DNA of 64,000 nucleotides from Juglans regia (Eukaryota > Streptophyta > Magnoliopsida > Fagales > Juglandaceae), in contig NC_049909.1 in NCBI RefSeq assembly GCF_001411555.2, positions 14,256,686 through 14,320,685 on the forward strand, given 5' to 3'. Position numbers and translations under genes: made by a program. Below the pieces are notes generated by a model, which was not told the origin of the DNA, did no database searches, and saw only the letters and a program-made list of their open reading frames with translations. Shown one piece after another: positions 1 to 18,159 of the stretch. Each line of letters starts with the position of its first letter. Within the stretch, counting starts at the first letter, position 1.

Positions 1-195
1 CATCCGAACATGGTCCTTGAATGTTCTATTATTTCTCTCATTCCAAATACACCAATGAGACAAATAGGGACCATCTTTCATATTGCTGCAAGTTGCAGGA
101 TGCCTCCTAGTCTTCTCCAAGAATAAAAAGCGCCGCAATACTTCTGGGCATGACCCAAGGCAATTCCACCCTGCAATTATGAAACCCTTGTGTGC
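1..195 (-). mobile_element. LINE ORF2 3' end fragment, antisense
   Basis: Read on the minus strand, this stretch encodes the C-terminal tail typical of plant L1-type LINE ORF2 proteins, including the peptide WCIWNERNNRTFKD. The same peptide type (WCLW, a stop, then ERNDRTFKD) ends the LINE at 34530-34570. The fragment has no reverse transcriptase core and no poly-A tail inside the window. It lies in an RNJ intron just upstream of the exon at 269, so it is removed by splicing. The left end is cut by the window edge. Confidence 0.7.
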
Positions 196-268
196 TCTAT
201 TCTATGAATGTTGTTTTTGTTTCTGTTCATCCTGGTACAGGAAGGTAATTATCTTTCTTTTTCAACAG

Positions 269-7677
<7,409 letters not shown>

Positions 7678-8110
7678 TTGGCAAACAAAAAAAACAGCTT
7701 GCACCATTTTTTGGAAGACCTTTGACAATTTCTACCTTGGGTCAGGTACTTGTTTTGAAGCAAATTGGACAGCAATGACCGTGGCAAAGATCCATGGACA
7801 CACTCATTTATGGAGTGGAATTATCTTAGGCGACGTGAAAGAATCAACCAAGGCCCAAGAAGACATGTAGTAGTTTGGTCGCCATAAACCCTCTCTGTAA
7901 GCCGATGCAATGAATGGATGAGGAAGGGGATTGTAGAATAGCTGAAACGGTGGATGATTTTTTTTAAAGAAAATAATCCGAACAATAAATTGTTGTGTAG
8001 CTTCATTGGTCATGCAGACATAATTTAAGAGAGAAGTTTTGAAAATAGCTTCTTTGACATGCTCTTATAATTTGTTGCCATGGAATTTCTTCTATCATAA
8101 TATGATGTTG
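7678..8110 (+). other. RNJ 3' untranslated region and downstream flank
   Basis: After the TGA at 7675-7677 there is no further coding match. The segment is A/T-rich with a canonical AATAAA at 7984-7989, the best candidate poly-A signal for RNJ. Short open frames here have no recognisable domain. Confidence 0.5.
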
Positions 8111-8119
8111 AAGATAATT

Positions 8120-8335
8120 AGGTCCAGTTTGAATACAGAAACGGTTTCATTTCAGTTCATCTCATTATTATAATTTTTTAAAATTTTCATATAAAATATA
8201 ATAAATAATTTAATTTTTTTAAATTGTAAAATAATAATAATATTAAAAAATATTTTAATAATATTTTATTTAAAATTATCTTATCTTATTTTGCTATCTA
8301 AATAAAACTTTACTATCTAAATAAAACTTTAGTCA
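8120..8335. mobile_element. MITE of the AT-rich 'cauliflower' family, copy 1
   Basis: The block starts near 'gtttgaatacagaaacggtt', has the core 'tataaaatataataaataat' and 'aaaataataataatattaaa', and ends 'ctatctaaataaaac'. The same core recurs at 36313-36495 and 37828-38035, and diverged relatives lie at 10210-10600 (reverse) and 40713-40885. Short AT-rich elements of this type without coding capacity are MITEs. The exact terminal inverted repeats are too decayed here to delimit with certainty. Confidence 0.6.
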
Positions 8336-8884
8336 TCATTTTATGCTTACCGACGCTGAAGATAAGCTTGCTGATGTGGCAGGTCACTCGGTACCTGCCA
8401 CGTCTGCTCTTGCTTCTTTTTCGTTTGAAAAAAATGAACATAACTTTCACCGATTGGAAGTGTTGGTACAAAAGGTTTGAAAGCTTTCCAATTCCTTCGG
8501 GCACGGCCTCCATCCTTTTGATTATTCCAGCATTTACTATCAAATTATCAATGCTCTATTATAAACTCTATGAAAAAATCTCTTCGAAATACTTTTGCTT
8601 CTGACATCTCTTCTACATTTTCATCTTTTATGGGCATCAAAATCCAATGTTCTTTTGTCGATCCTTTGATCATTCAAATGCCACGGAATAGTTGAAACTA
8701 GTGAGGGACCAGCTCCTTGTGGCATATTTTGGGGATGGCACCTTTCCTTGTGGCTAGCCCCATGAGATGAAGCCCTTGAAACAAATGACTGGACGCCATG
8801 GGTGAATCCTAGTCTTACCCGACACAAATTTACCACACAGAAAAATCAACCCCGTCATCAACCTCAACCTTCTTTTACGTCGTC
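8336..8884. other. Unassigned intergenic stretch
   Basis: I recognise no gene here. It contains a 9-bp inverted repeat, GTGGCAGGT at 8376-8384 and ACCTGCCAC at 8393-8401, with an 8-base spacer. Open frames on both strands are short and show no domain. The right edge is the target site of the Pack-type hAT element. Confidence 0.4.
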
Positions 8885-8892
8885 GTTCTGAC
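8885..8892. repeat. 8-bp target-site duplication, left
   Basis: GTTCTGAC, repeated exactly at 9851-9858 around the Pack-type element. Eight bases is the hAT superfamily length. Confidence 0.9.
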
Positions 8893-9850
8893 TAGGGTTG
8901 CAATCCGACCAACCCGGTCCATGTTTGGGCTCAATCCGACCCGACCCAGCTTAAAAACAGGTCAAACACTATGGGTCGACCCGACCCGACATTAGAAGGA
9001 AACCCAATTAATTAGCACCATAAATCAAAGAACTTACAAAGCAGTCGTCGTCAATTGTGAAAATATACTTCTTCTTAGACACCATGTAGCCAAAGCAGTG
9101 GCAAGTAGAGTCCTTGAAGGAAATGCAGGAGGCTTTGGGACCCAAAATCCTGTTGATGTCGTTGCGGTTATAGAGCTCGTAATTGAAGCCATCAGGGACA
9201 TTGATGATCTTCGAAGGATCACCATCTTGGACGATGATGAGGTGGTACCATCTTGGACGATGATGAGGTGGTAAGGCTCAAAGAATGGCCTCCACATCTC
9301 AAGGAAGTCCAACTTCCTGGTGGTGGGGATCACAATGTCAAGCTCATCTTTCAGCAACGGCTTTGGGGCATGCGAAGAAGCTTCAACGGTAGCCATGGCA
9401 GAGAAACAGAGAGCGTGATGGTGTGGGTTTGAAGGTTGAGATGGGAGCATTTGTGAGGGAATATAAGTTAAGGAGTACGTGGTGGCATGTGCGAGGCCGG
9501 TGATATCGGCACGAATGGAGGGTTAGGGGGAGACGTGTATGGGTTAGGAAGGTTTTGGGACTTTTTCAAAGGCTGCCGGTGTCTAAACTAAGCTGGGTTG
9601 TGATTTTACAATGATGGAAGCCGTAGAGGCCGCAGAAGCTAGAGATGGCAACGTTGTTCTTGATGGAGGTTAGGGTTTTTGAGCTTTTATTTGAAGAGAG
9701 TGAACTTCGAGTTTCAACCCGCCCCTTTTTTTTTGTCTTTATAGCAGTTTTAGCGAGTTCGACCTGCAAGTTACTTCAACCCGTTATTTTGGTCAGGTCG
9801 GGTCAGGCCACACGGACGGGCCGAGTCCTAATGTTTTCTGCACAGCCCTA
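8893..9850. mobile_element. Pack-type hAT element carrying RGP/UAM promoter and exon
   Basis: The element starts TAGGGTTGCA and ends TGCACAGCCCTA, imperfect inverted termini of hAT type, and is flanked by the exact 8-bp duplication GTTCTGAC (8885-8892 and 9851-9858). Subterminal regions carry repeated GACCCGACC / GGTCGGGTCAGG motifs on both sides, another hAT trait. There is no transposase, so mobilisation would have needed an autonomous relative. The interior, about 9030-9480, is a captured host-gene segment on the minus strand: upstream DNA, start codon and first exon of a reversibly glycosylated polypeptide gene. The retained intron donor shows that capture was at the DNA level. Confidence 0.88.
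9038..9396 (-). pseudogene. RGP: Captured exon 1 of UDP-arabinopyranose mutase (RGP)
   Basis: RGP/UAM proteins are cytosolic/Golgi-associated mutases that interconvert UDP-arabinopyranose and UDP-arabinofuranose for cell-wall synthesis. From the ATG at 9396 the minus strand reads [40 protein letters not shown] and [10 protein letters not shown], the family's N-terminus. A 26-bp tandem duplication (9221-9246 and 9247-9272) then shifts the frame. In the next frame the family sequence continues ([44 protein letters not shown] with the DDD metal/substrate motif). The exon stops at an intact donor (minus-strand GTAAGTT, 9031-9037). Only about a third of the protein is present. The upstream part (about 9397-9480) looks like native 5' UTR with a TATA-like TTATATTC. 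It is a dead fragment inside the Pack-type hAT element. Confidence 0.88.
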
Positions 9851-9858
9851 GTTCTGAC
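9851..9858. repeat. 8-bp target-site duplication, right
   Basis: GTTCTGAC, matching 8885-8892. Confidence 0.9.
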
Positions 9859-10205
9859 TCTGTATCCTCGATTGAAACCTCAATAGCATCAATTTTCCCA
9901 TTCAACTCCTCCCCATTTCCACTCAAAGAACCATCATTTTCTCAAACTAGTTTAGAAAATTAGAGGAAGGAAAGTTTTTATGTATTAAGTAAACATTTTA
10001 TATAAAACTTCAATTTCTCTTTTATTTTGGACTTTAAAATTCGATGATCTTAATCTAAAAGAAAATGAGTAATACATGTTTAGGATGTGCAAGACTCATA
10101 CAGGCTCTTTGGAAAAGTGGGATCCACAGTAAAAACTAGATTCTTTCATATGGTCCTAATTTCTTTTAAATGGCTATCTAAGACTTGCACATTTAAACTT
10201 ATAGA
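9859..10205. other. Unassigned intergenic stretch
   Basis: AT-rich with no recognisable gene, repeat or structured element. It separates the Pack-type element from the next MITE-like block. Confidence 0.4.
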
Positions 10206-10600
10206 AGTAATTTTTCAAAGAGAAATTATGCTAAGGAGATGCTTGAGAAATGAGATGATATGAGAATTTTGTGAATAGTAGTAAAATGATTTTTGAATAG
10301 TAGTAAGATAGTTTTGAGTTAAGTATTTATTGGGTTTTGGGAAATGAGAGAAAACATTGAATAAAAAATATTATAAAATTAAAATATTATTAGAACAATT
10401 TTTAATATTATTTTTGTTTTGAGATTTGAAAAAGTAGAATTGTTTTTTGTTTTTTATTTGAAAAATTGGAAAAATTGTAATGATTAGTTTGAAAAAGTTT
10501 TAATGATTAATTTGAAAGTGTTTGTATTTGAATAATGTTTGGGAATAAAATGGAATACGATGAGATGAGATGATACAAGATGGGATGTGATATGAAGTAT
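10206..10600 (-). mobile_element. MITE-related block, inverted and expanded
   Basis: Runs such as 'gagatgatatgagaattttg', 'gtgaatagtagtaaaatgat' and the end 'gatgagatgagatgatac' are the reverse complement of the CTCATCTCA-rich ends seen at 40713-40885. The interior is AT-rich and noncoding. It probably represents a diverged or nested copy of that MITE family; boundaries are approximate. Confidence 0.5.
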
Positions 10601-11035
10601 TTACACAAGGAAAATGATACATGGCTCCATGGATTTACTCCCTCAAAGTTATCGCTCGGGTATTTTAATTTTTTTTCTTAATGGTGAAGGATGTTTAGAA
10701 AATGATTGAAAGAAAATGAAAAGAAAAAAAGGTGCAATTTGCACTAGTGGTAACTTTGAGGAAGCAAATGCATGGGGCTGAGTATTAGCCCCCTTAAACA
10801 TATATCATCCAGATATGATGAAAGTAGTCAAATCTAATTCGGTTAAAATTAAAACACTCTGTAGAGCATAGTACTCCACATTATAAAAAAGTCTCGAAAA
10901 GGTCTTGATGGATGATGGAATGTTTACCAATCCATGATTGTTGAAACTAAAGACAACTTGGAAGCTCTCTTGCATATGTTAGAGCAATGAAAGACAATTC
11001 CTTGGCAAATGTATTGTTTATCAAATAGTTAGAGA
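10600..11035 (-). pseudogene. C45-like gene fragment, copy 3 (one exon)
   Basis: The minus strand contains the exon seen in copies 1 and 2, here reading TFAKELSFIALTYARELPSC followed by a stop where the other copies read VFGFNSHGL. The flanking 'gcaatttgcactagtggtaa' and 'gaagtatttacac' sequences are the same as beside copies 1 and 2. Only this exon and the downstream intron part are present. It is a decayed partial duplicate. Confidence 0.6.
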
Positions 11036-11289
11036 CCCAAAAATCGCCGCTAAAGATGGTTTAAACCAGGGTTAAATGTCGTTGGTGGTCTTTTTCGACG
11101 ATTTTTGTTACCGAAAATACTTTTTATCAGTGTTAATAACTCACCAGAAATAATCTAACATGTTCAATGGAGTCATTTCGGACGGTTCAAAGTCGTCGAA
11201 AAAAACCATTTGCTGCTACTCAAAAGTCGCCGCAAATAATCTTCTATGGCAAAAATATTTCTGGTGAAGGTGGGTGTAGAGGCATGGTG

Positions 11290-12400
11290 CATTTGCTTGC
11301 AATGATGCAACTACATTAAATATATACTTGCTAGACAAGAAGATGGAGATACATATTAGCATGGAAAAATGGTGTTGATCCAATCTTTCTTATGAAAATC
11401 CGATTCCTTGATGTTGTCTCAACATTTAGAATCTTACGAGTTTTTAACTCAATCAGATTATAACTATGTCCCACAGAACCTTTTGAAGAATGAATTCTCT
11501 GTAAGAGACAAGCCATGATATAAACCTTCCATATAATCTAACATGAACCACAAAATCTATGAGAAGATAAAGGCAATAACATCTTATAGTTAGTGTATCA
11601 TCAATGTCTACCCTTCGAGGAAATCCCGGGAAACGAAGTCCCATCCAAAGCAACTGGCAGTTTGGGCTATTGAATTCAATGTAAATGCCTGAAATTTATC
11701 AAATGAAGTATTTACATATATGGAAAATCATACTTGGTTCCATGGACTTACTCCCTCAAAGTTGCTGCTCAGGTATTTTAATTTTTTTTCTTAATGGTTA
11801 AAGATGCTTAGAAAATGATTGAAAGAAAATGAAAAAAAAATGCAAATTGTAATAATGGTAACTTTGAAGAAGCAAATCCATGGGGCTAAGTGTTAGCCCC
11901 CTCACACATATATCATCCAGATATGATGAAAGTAGTCAAAGTAGATTCGGCTAAAGTTAAAACACTTTGTAGAGTGTAGTACTCCACATTCTAAAAAAGT
12001 GTCGAACACATTCTTGATGGATGATGGAATGTTTGCCAATCCGTGACTATTGTAACCAAAGACACAGCTTGGAAACTCTCTTGCATATGTCAAAGAAATG
12101 AAAGACAGTTCATTTGCAAATGTACCTTTGATCAAATAGAGAGACCCAAACAATAAATGTTACAAATTGCGAAAATCACTCATATTTTACAAAATCAATT
12201 AAGTTTTTCAGAATTCTAGAAATATATGATGGAACACAGTAGACAATGCATGTTGTCAACCAGAGCAACATTTGTGTCCTTATTGTGTGCTGTTATGGCC
12301 AATGTATCACTAACGATAAGAACATCTGAGTAGTCATCTACAGTATCGGCAATATTGGATATGAACAATCTATTTCATGATGATGATTAGTATTAGCTGC
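11290..12400 (-). pseudogene. C45/AAT-domain acyltransferase-like gene fragment, copy 2
   Basis: Reading right to left on the minus strand: an exon at about 12240-12390 (module A, HNED type); an exon at about 12037-12140 with LYLIKGTFANELSFISLTYA and PSCVFGYNSHGL; an exon at about 11580-11660 with CFGWDFVSRDFLEG; and an exon at about 11330-11490 with GSVGHSYNLIELKTRKILNV and TPFFHANMYLHLLV. The order and peptides resemble a plant protein family with a C45/AAT (penicillin acyltransferase or tan-like) fold, recalled from memory and not checked. Frame breaks and a GC in place of GT after the second exon mark it as a pseudogene. It is embedded in CACTA-like DNA. Confidence 0.55.
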
Positions 12401-12706
12401 ACATGAACATGATCAACTACAATGCAATTGATATAACAAAAGTAATTACTTTGTTAGTTTGAAAGTCGTGTGATTATATCAAGAATATAAACTCCGCTTT
12501 CTAGAAGAGAGTAAAGTTGAAAACACTGTAGCTGATATTATCGTGCATGTTACAGAAAATACAAAGAAAAGTTTATATACACATGTGAGGGCATAAAAGG
12601 AATAACCAACTCTTAAGTTGTAAAGTAATATAGAATAAATAGCACGTGTACATATAATTATCTGATAATACGCACCCTCAAGATGGAATGTCTATGTTAA
12701 TGACAC

Positions 12707-12724
12707 CACTATAAGAAATTTGAC
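12707..12724 (+). mobile_element. CACTA-type terminus 1
   Basis: CACTATAAGAAATTTGAC matches the consensus CACTACAAGAAA start of plant CACTA elements with one change (C to T) in the first 12 bases. It is followed by 'gatgatcaaaagtagccgca', subterminal repeat-like DNA. No matching opposite terminus ending TAGTG was found nearby, so element length cannot be set. Confidence 0.65.
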
Positions 12725-13229
12725 TTTTTCTGATGATCAAAAGTAGCCGCAAAACACCTATAAATTGTCTAGATTACTTATTTCCGACGAGAATTTGCTC
12801 GCCGGAGTATAGCCGCAATTGTCTAGCGCATAAAAGATTTTTCTGGCTAGCCTTTGTGAGCTAGTCGGAAAAGCTTTTTGTCAGCGATCTTTTATCTCCA
12901 CATAAGGTTTTAAAAAAATGCCGCTAAAGATGGTTTAAACAAGGGTTATATGTCACCGGCGGTCATTTTCGGCTATTTTTGTTACCGAAAATACTTTTTA
13001 CCGGCGTTGATAACTCATTGGAAATAATCTAATATGTTCAACGAAGTCATTTTCGGCGATTCAAAATCGCCAAAAAAAAGTATTTGCAGCGACTTGAAAG
13101 TTGCCGTAAATAATTTTCTATGTTGAAAGATAGTTCATTTGCAAATGTACATTTTATCAAATAGCTGGAGACCCAAAAAATAAATGTTACAAATTACGAA
13201 AATTACTCATATTTTACAGAATCAACTAA

Positions 13230-13430
13230 GTTTTCGGAAGTCTAAAAATATATGATGGAGTACAGTAAATAGTAAGTGTGGTCAACTGGAGCAACATTTG
13301 CATCCCCATTTTGTGATGTTATGGCCAATGTATCACTAACAATAAGAACATGTCAGTAGTCATCTACAGTATCGCCAATAATATACATTATCGAAGTCTT
13401 TGGAAGAAAGGGAACAGTATATATCCTGAA
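13230..13430 (-). pseudogene. HNED exon copy in array
   Basis: Module-A copy of the exon that in other copies reads DDYSDVLIVSDTLAITTHNED on the minus strand. This copy is altered ('catccccattttgtgatg', 'catgtcagtagtcatc') and has no intact frame through the motif. It lies in the first of the 1.25-kb tandem units. Confidence 0.5.
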
Positions 13431-14534
13431 GTTGATTAGTATTAGCTGCACATGAACATGATGAACCACAATGCAATTGATATAACGAACCTAAAATTAC
13501 TTTGTTAGCTTGAAAGTTGTGTGATTACATCAAGAATATACACTCCACTTTCTAGAAGAGAGTAACGTTGAAACACTAGTGCTGAAATTTAAACCAGGGT
13601 TAAATGTCGCCGGTGGTATTTTTCAACGATTTTTCTTACCAGAAATACTTTTTACTGCCGTTAATAACTCGTTGAAAATAATCTAACATGTCCAATGGAG
13701 TCATTTCTAGTGGTTCAAAGTCGCCGAAAAAATTGCAAAGTATAAATTTTTTCGCTAGCCCATCTGACAGGTGCCGTAGGAGTAGAGGGAGAATCGGTAC
13801 TTGTAGCTATTCCAAAATTCAAAATTTTTTGAAGTATAAAAAATTGCAAAGGGAATTGATTTAATGTTGATATGTAATAGAAAATTTATTTGAAATGATC
13901 AAAAAGTTAACTGAAGAAGCGAATTAGGGCTCATTTACTATACGAATGCAAAAACAGAAGACAGAGTTCGAGAGCAAACTGTGCAAACGAAACAATCTTT
14001 CTTTCTCTATTTCTCCCTTTCTGGTGTATAAAGAATTTGCAAATAGAAAATTTAGAACCAGTGGTGCAAGCGTCAGACTGCTTGATGGCTGTGGATGGCG
14101 TCCGACTTTATGGTGGTTGTGGGTGGCAACAGACTGCGTGGTGGCTAACCACCCTGCTTGAAACTTGTTGGCTTCAGATTAGGGGGCTGGATGGCATCAG
14201 ACTGGCAGGTGAAGGAGACTAGTGGAGAAATGCTTGTGAGTAAGCCGCAATGTGTGGGTACGTTGGCATTTGGTTTGTGGCTAAGGCTCTATGTCGAGCT
14301 GCTGGGGAAATGCATGAGTGAAAATATGTTTAGGGTAATTTCGGAAAAAATCTTATGTAGTGGTCCTCATAGAACTTTTTACTACATTACTGATGTGGCA
14401 GTTGCCTATTGAATGCTGGTTTCACCTAAAAAATAGATGGTACTGCTCCAAAGTGAAACTCAAAAATTAAATGTTACAAATTGCAAAAATCACTTATATT
14501 CTACAAAATCAACTAAGTTTTTCGGAAGTCTAAA

Positions 14535-14720
14535 AATATAGGATGGAACACATTAAACAATATGTGTTGTCAATAAGAGCAACATTTGTAACCTCATTGT
14601 GTGCTATTGTGGCCCATTATCACTAACGATAAGAACATCTGAGTGTCATCTATAGTATCGGCAATATTGGACATTATCAAAGTCTTTAAACGAAAGGGAA
14701 CAATCTATTTCATGAATTTG
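14535..14720 (-). pseudogene. HNED exon copy in array
   Basis: Module-A copy with small deletions ('ggcccattatcactaacg', 'ctgagtgtcatctatagt') relative to the copies at 16471-16677 and 19107-19298. The frame is broken. It is preceded on the right by modules B and C of the next unit. Confidence 0.5.
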
Positions 14721-15794
14721 ATTAGTATTAGCTGGACATGAACATGATCAACCACAATGCAATTGATATAACAAAACTAATTACTTTACTAGTTTGAAAG
14801 TCGTGATTATATCAAGAATATACACTCCGCTTTCTAGAATAGAAAAAAGTTGAAAACACTATTGCCGACATTTAAACCAGGGTTAAATGACACTGGTGGT
14901 CTTTTTCAGCATTTTTTGTTACCGAAAATAATTTTTACCAACGTTAATAACTCACAGGAAATAATCTAACATGTCTAATTGAGTCATTTCCTGTAGTTCA
15001 AAGACGCCGAAAAAATGATAGATTGCTAATTTTTTCTTCAGCCCGTTCGCCAGGTACAGTTGGAGTAGAGGGAGAATTGGCTATTCTAGCCAATGCAAAA
15101 TTCAAAATTTTTTGTAGTATAAAAAATTGCAGAGAGAATTGATTTGACATTTATATGTAACAAAAAATTTATCTTAAATGATCAAAAAGTTAATTGATGA
15201 AGCGAATTAGGGTTAATCTAATCTACAAATGCAAAAACAGAAGACGAAGCGCGAGAGCAAGCCATGCAAAGAAAATAGTCTTTCTTTCTCTATTTCTCCC
15301 TCTCGGGTGTATAAACAATTTGCAGAGAGAAAATACACAACCGGTGGTGCCTGCATCGGACTGCTTGGTGGCCGTGGGTGAGGACGGATTGCGTTGTGGT
15401 TGACTGACCTATGTGAAACTGGTTGGCTTCAGATTGAGAGGCTGCATGGTGTCGAACTGACTGGTGGCAGAGACTGGTGGACAAATGCTGGTGAGTAAGC
15501 CACAGCGGGTGGGTACAATGGCTTTTAGTTTGTGGCTAAGGCTCTGCATTGGTTGCTGGTGAAATGCCAGAGTGAAAATATGTTTAGGGCATTTTGGGTT
15601 AAAATCTATTGGAGTGGTCCTCATAGAACTTTTTACTATGTTACTGATGTGGCAGTTGCCAATTGACTACTTGTTTCACCTTAAAAATATATGGTACCCC
15701 TCCAAAAAGGAACTCAAAAAATAAATGTTACAAATTGCAAAAATCACTCATATTCTACAGAATCAACTAATTTTTTCGGAAGTCTAAAAATATA

Positions 15795-15985
15795 AGATGA
15801 AACACAGTAAACAATATGTGTTGTGAATAAGAGCAAAATTTGCATCCTCATTGTGTGCTATTGTGGCCAATGTATCACTAACGATAAGAACATCAGAGTA
15901 GTCATCTATAGTATCGGCAATATTGGACATTATCGAAGATTTTAAAAGAAAGTGAACAATCTATTTCCTGAAGATGATTAGTATT
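15795..15985 (-). pseudogene. HNED exon copy in array
   Basis: Module-A copy; the core 'ccaatgtatcactaacgata' and 'gtcatctatagtatcggcaa' are conserved. It starts a shorter unit, because the next A copy follows after only about 0.67 kb instead of 1.25 kb. Confidence 0.5.
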
Positions 15986-16470
15986 AGCTAGACATGAACA
16001 TGATCAACCACAATGAAGTTGATATAATGAAACTAATTACTTTGCTAGTTTGAAAGTCATGTGATTGGGTAGTTGCATAGAGATGCATGGCGTCAGACTA
16101 GCTGGTGGCGTCTGACTAGCTGGTGGCGGAGATTGGTGGAGAAATGCTGGTGGATAAGCTGTAGTGGGTGGCTACGCTAGCTTTTGGCTTTTGGTTTGTG
16201 GCTAAGGCTCTGCATCGGGTGTCTGGAGAAATGCTAGAGTGAAAATATATTTAGGGTATTTTGAGAAAAAATATGATGGAGTGGTCCTTATAGAACGTTT
16301 TACTACATTACTGAAGTAGCAGTTGCTTTTGTATGTTGGTTTGACCTCAAAAGTAGATGGCACCGCTCCAAAGTGAAACTCAAAATATAAATGTTACAAA
16401 TTGCAAAAATCACTCATATTCTACAGATTCTACTAAGTTTTTCGGAAGTCTTAAAATAAATGATGGAACA

Positions 16471-16677
16471 CTATAAACAATGCATGTTGTCAACAAGAAC
16501 AACATTTGTGTCCTCATTGTGTGCTATTGTGGCCAATGTATCACTAACGATAAGAACATCTGAGTAGTCATCTACAGTATCAACAATATTGAACATTATC
16601 GAAGTCTTTGAAAGAAATGGAACAATATATTTCCTGAAGATGAATAGTATTAGCTGCACATAAACATGATCGACCAC
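16471..16677 (-). pseudogene. HNED exon copy with an open frame
   Basis: This module-A copy is open over 68 codons on the minus strand and includes KTSIMFNIVDTVDDYSDVLI and VSDTLATIAHNEDTNVVLVD. Two other copies (17168-17389, 19107-19298) keep the same frame. The IAHNED.NVALV.HTY pattern is what I expect just upstream of the LIKGTFANELSF exon in the C45-like protein. The frame surviving in three copies is more likely to reflect the source exon than current coding, because no promoter or other exons are attached here. Confidence 0.5.
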
Positions 16678-17167
16678 AATGCAATTGATATAACAAAACT
16701 AAAATTACTTTGCTAGTTTGAAAGTTGTGTGACTACATCAAGAATATACACTTCGCTTTCTAGAAGGGAGTAAATTTGAAAACACTATTGCTGACATTTA
16801 AACCAAGGTTAAATGTCACCGATGGTATTTTCTAGCAATTTTTTTTACCAGAAATACTTTTTACCGGAATTAAAAACTTACTGGAAATAATCTAACATGT
16901 CCAATGGCTTTTGGTTTGTGGCTATGGCTCTGCGTCGGGCTACTGGTAAAATGTTGGAGTGAAAATATGTCTAGGGTATTCTAGAGAAAAATCTGAAGGA
17001 GTAGAATTTTTTACTACATTACTAATCTTGCAGTTACCTATTGAATGCAAGTTTCACCTTAAAAATATATGGTACCGCTCCAAAGCAGAACTCAAAAAAT
17101 AAATATTACAAATTGTGAAAATCACTCAAATTTTACAGAATCAATTAAGTTTTTCTGACGTCTAAAA

Positions 17168-17389
17168 CTATATGAATGAACACAGTAAACAATACGTTTT
17201 GTCAACTAGAGCAATATTTGTGTCCTCATTGTGTGTTGTTATGGCCAATGTATCACTAACGATAAGAACATCTGAGTAGTCATCTACAGTATCGTCACTA
17301 TTGGACATTATCGAAGTCTTTGAATGAAAGGCAACAATATATTTCCTGAAGATGATTAATATTAGCTGCACATGAACATGATCAACCAC
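17168..17389 (-). pseudogene. HNED exon copy with an open frame
   Basis: Minus-strand frame with KTSIMSNSDDTVDDYSDVLI and VSDTLAITTHNEDTNIALVD, open over 73 codons. It is followed on the right by the second CACTA-type terminus at 17678, repeating the arrangement at 12240-12707. Confidence 0.5.
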
Positions 17390-17677
17390 AATGCAATTGA
17401 TATAATGAAACTAAAATTACTTTGTTAATTTGAAAGTCGTGTGATTACATCAAGAATATACACTCTGCTTTCTAGAAGTGAGTAAAGTTGAAAACACTGT
17501 TGCTGATATTATTGTGCATGTTTCGAAAAATACAGAGAAGAGTTTGTATACACATGTGAGGGCATAAAAGGAATAACCAACTCCTAAGTTGTTAAGTAAT
17601 ATAGAATAAATAGCACGTGTACATATACTTGTCTGATAATAAGCACCATCAAGATGGAATGTGTATGTTAATGACGC

Positions 17678-17695
17678 CACTACAAGAAATTTGGC
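17678..17695 (+). mobile_element. CACTA-type terminus 2
   Basis: CACTACAAGAAATTTGGC is a perfect match to the usual first 12 bases of plant CACTA elements. The upstream flank 'agatggaatgtgtatgttaa' matches the flank of terminus 1 at 12680, so both lie inside a larger duplicated block and are not independent insertions. Confidence 0.7.
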
Positions 17696-18159
17696 TTTTT
17701 CTGGCGATCAAAAGTAGCTGCAATACACCTATAAATCGTTTAGATAACTTATTTCCAATGAAAATTTGCTCGCCAAAGTGTAGCCGCAATTGTCTATTAC
17801 TGAAAAGAATTTTCCAGCTGGCCTTTGTAAGCTAGTCGGAAAAGCTTCCTTCCGGCAATTTTTTATCGCCACATATGGTTTTCAAAAAGTGTCACTAAAG
17901 ATGGTTTAAACCAAGGTTAAATGTCGCCATCGGTCTTTTTCTACAATTTTTGTTACTGAAAATGCTTTTTATCGGTGATAATAACTCGCTAGAATTAATC
18001 TAATATGTCAAATGATGTCATTTCAAGTGGTTCAATGTTGCCAAAAAAAAACTATTTGCAGTGACTCGAAAGTCGCCGTAAATAATCTTCATGGCGAAAA
18101 AATATTTCCTGTGAAGGTGGGTGTTGAGGCATGGTGCATTTGCTTGCAATGATGCAATC

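Noticed and set aside
16471..16677. Stand-alone small protein gene (68 codons)
   Set aside because: The same sequence occurs seven times as an exon remnant with intron-like flanks; no promoter or start context is conserved.
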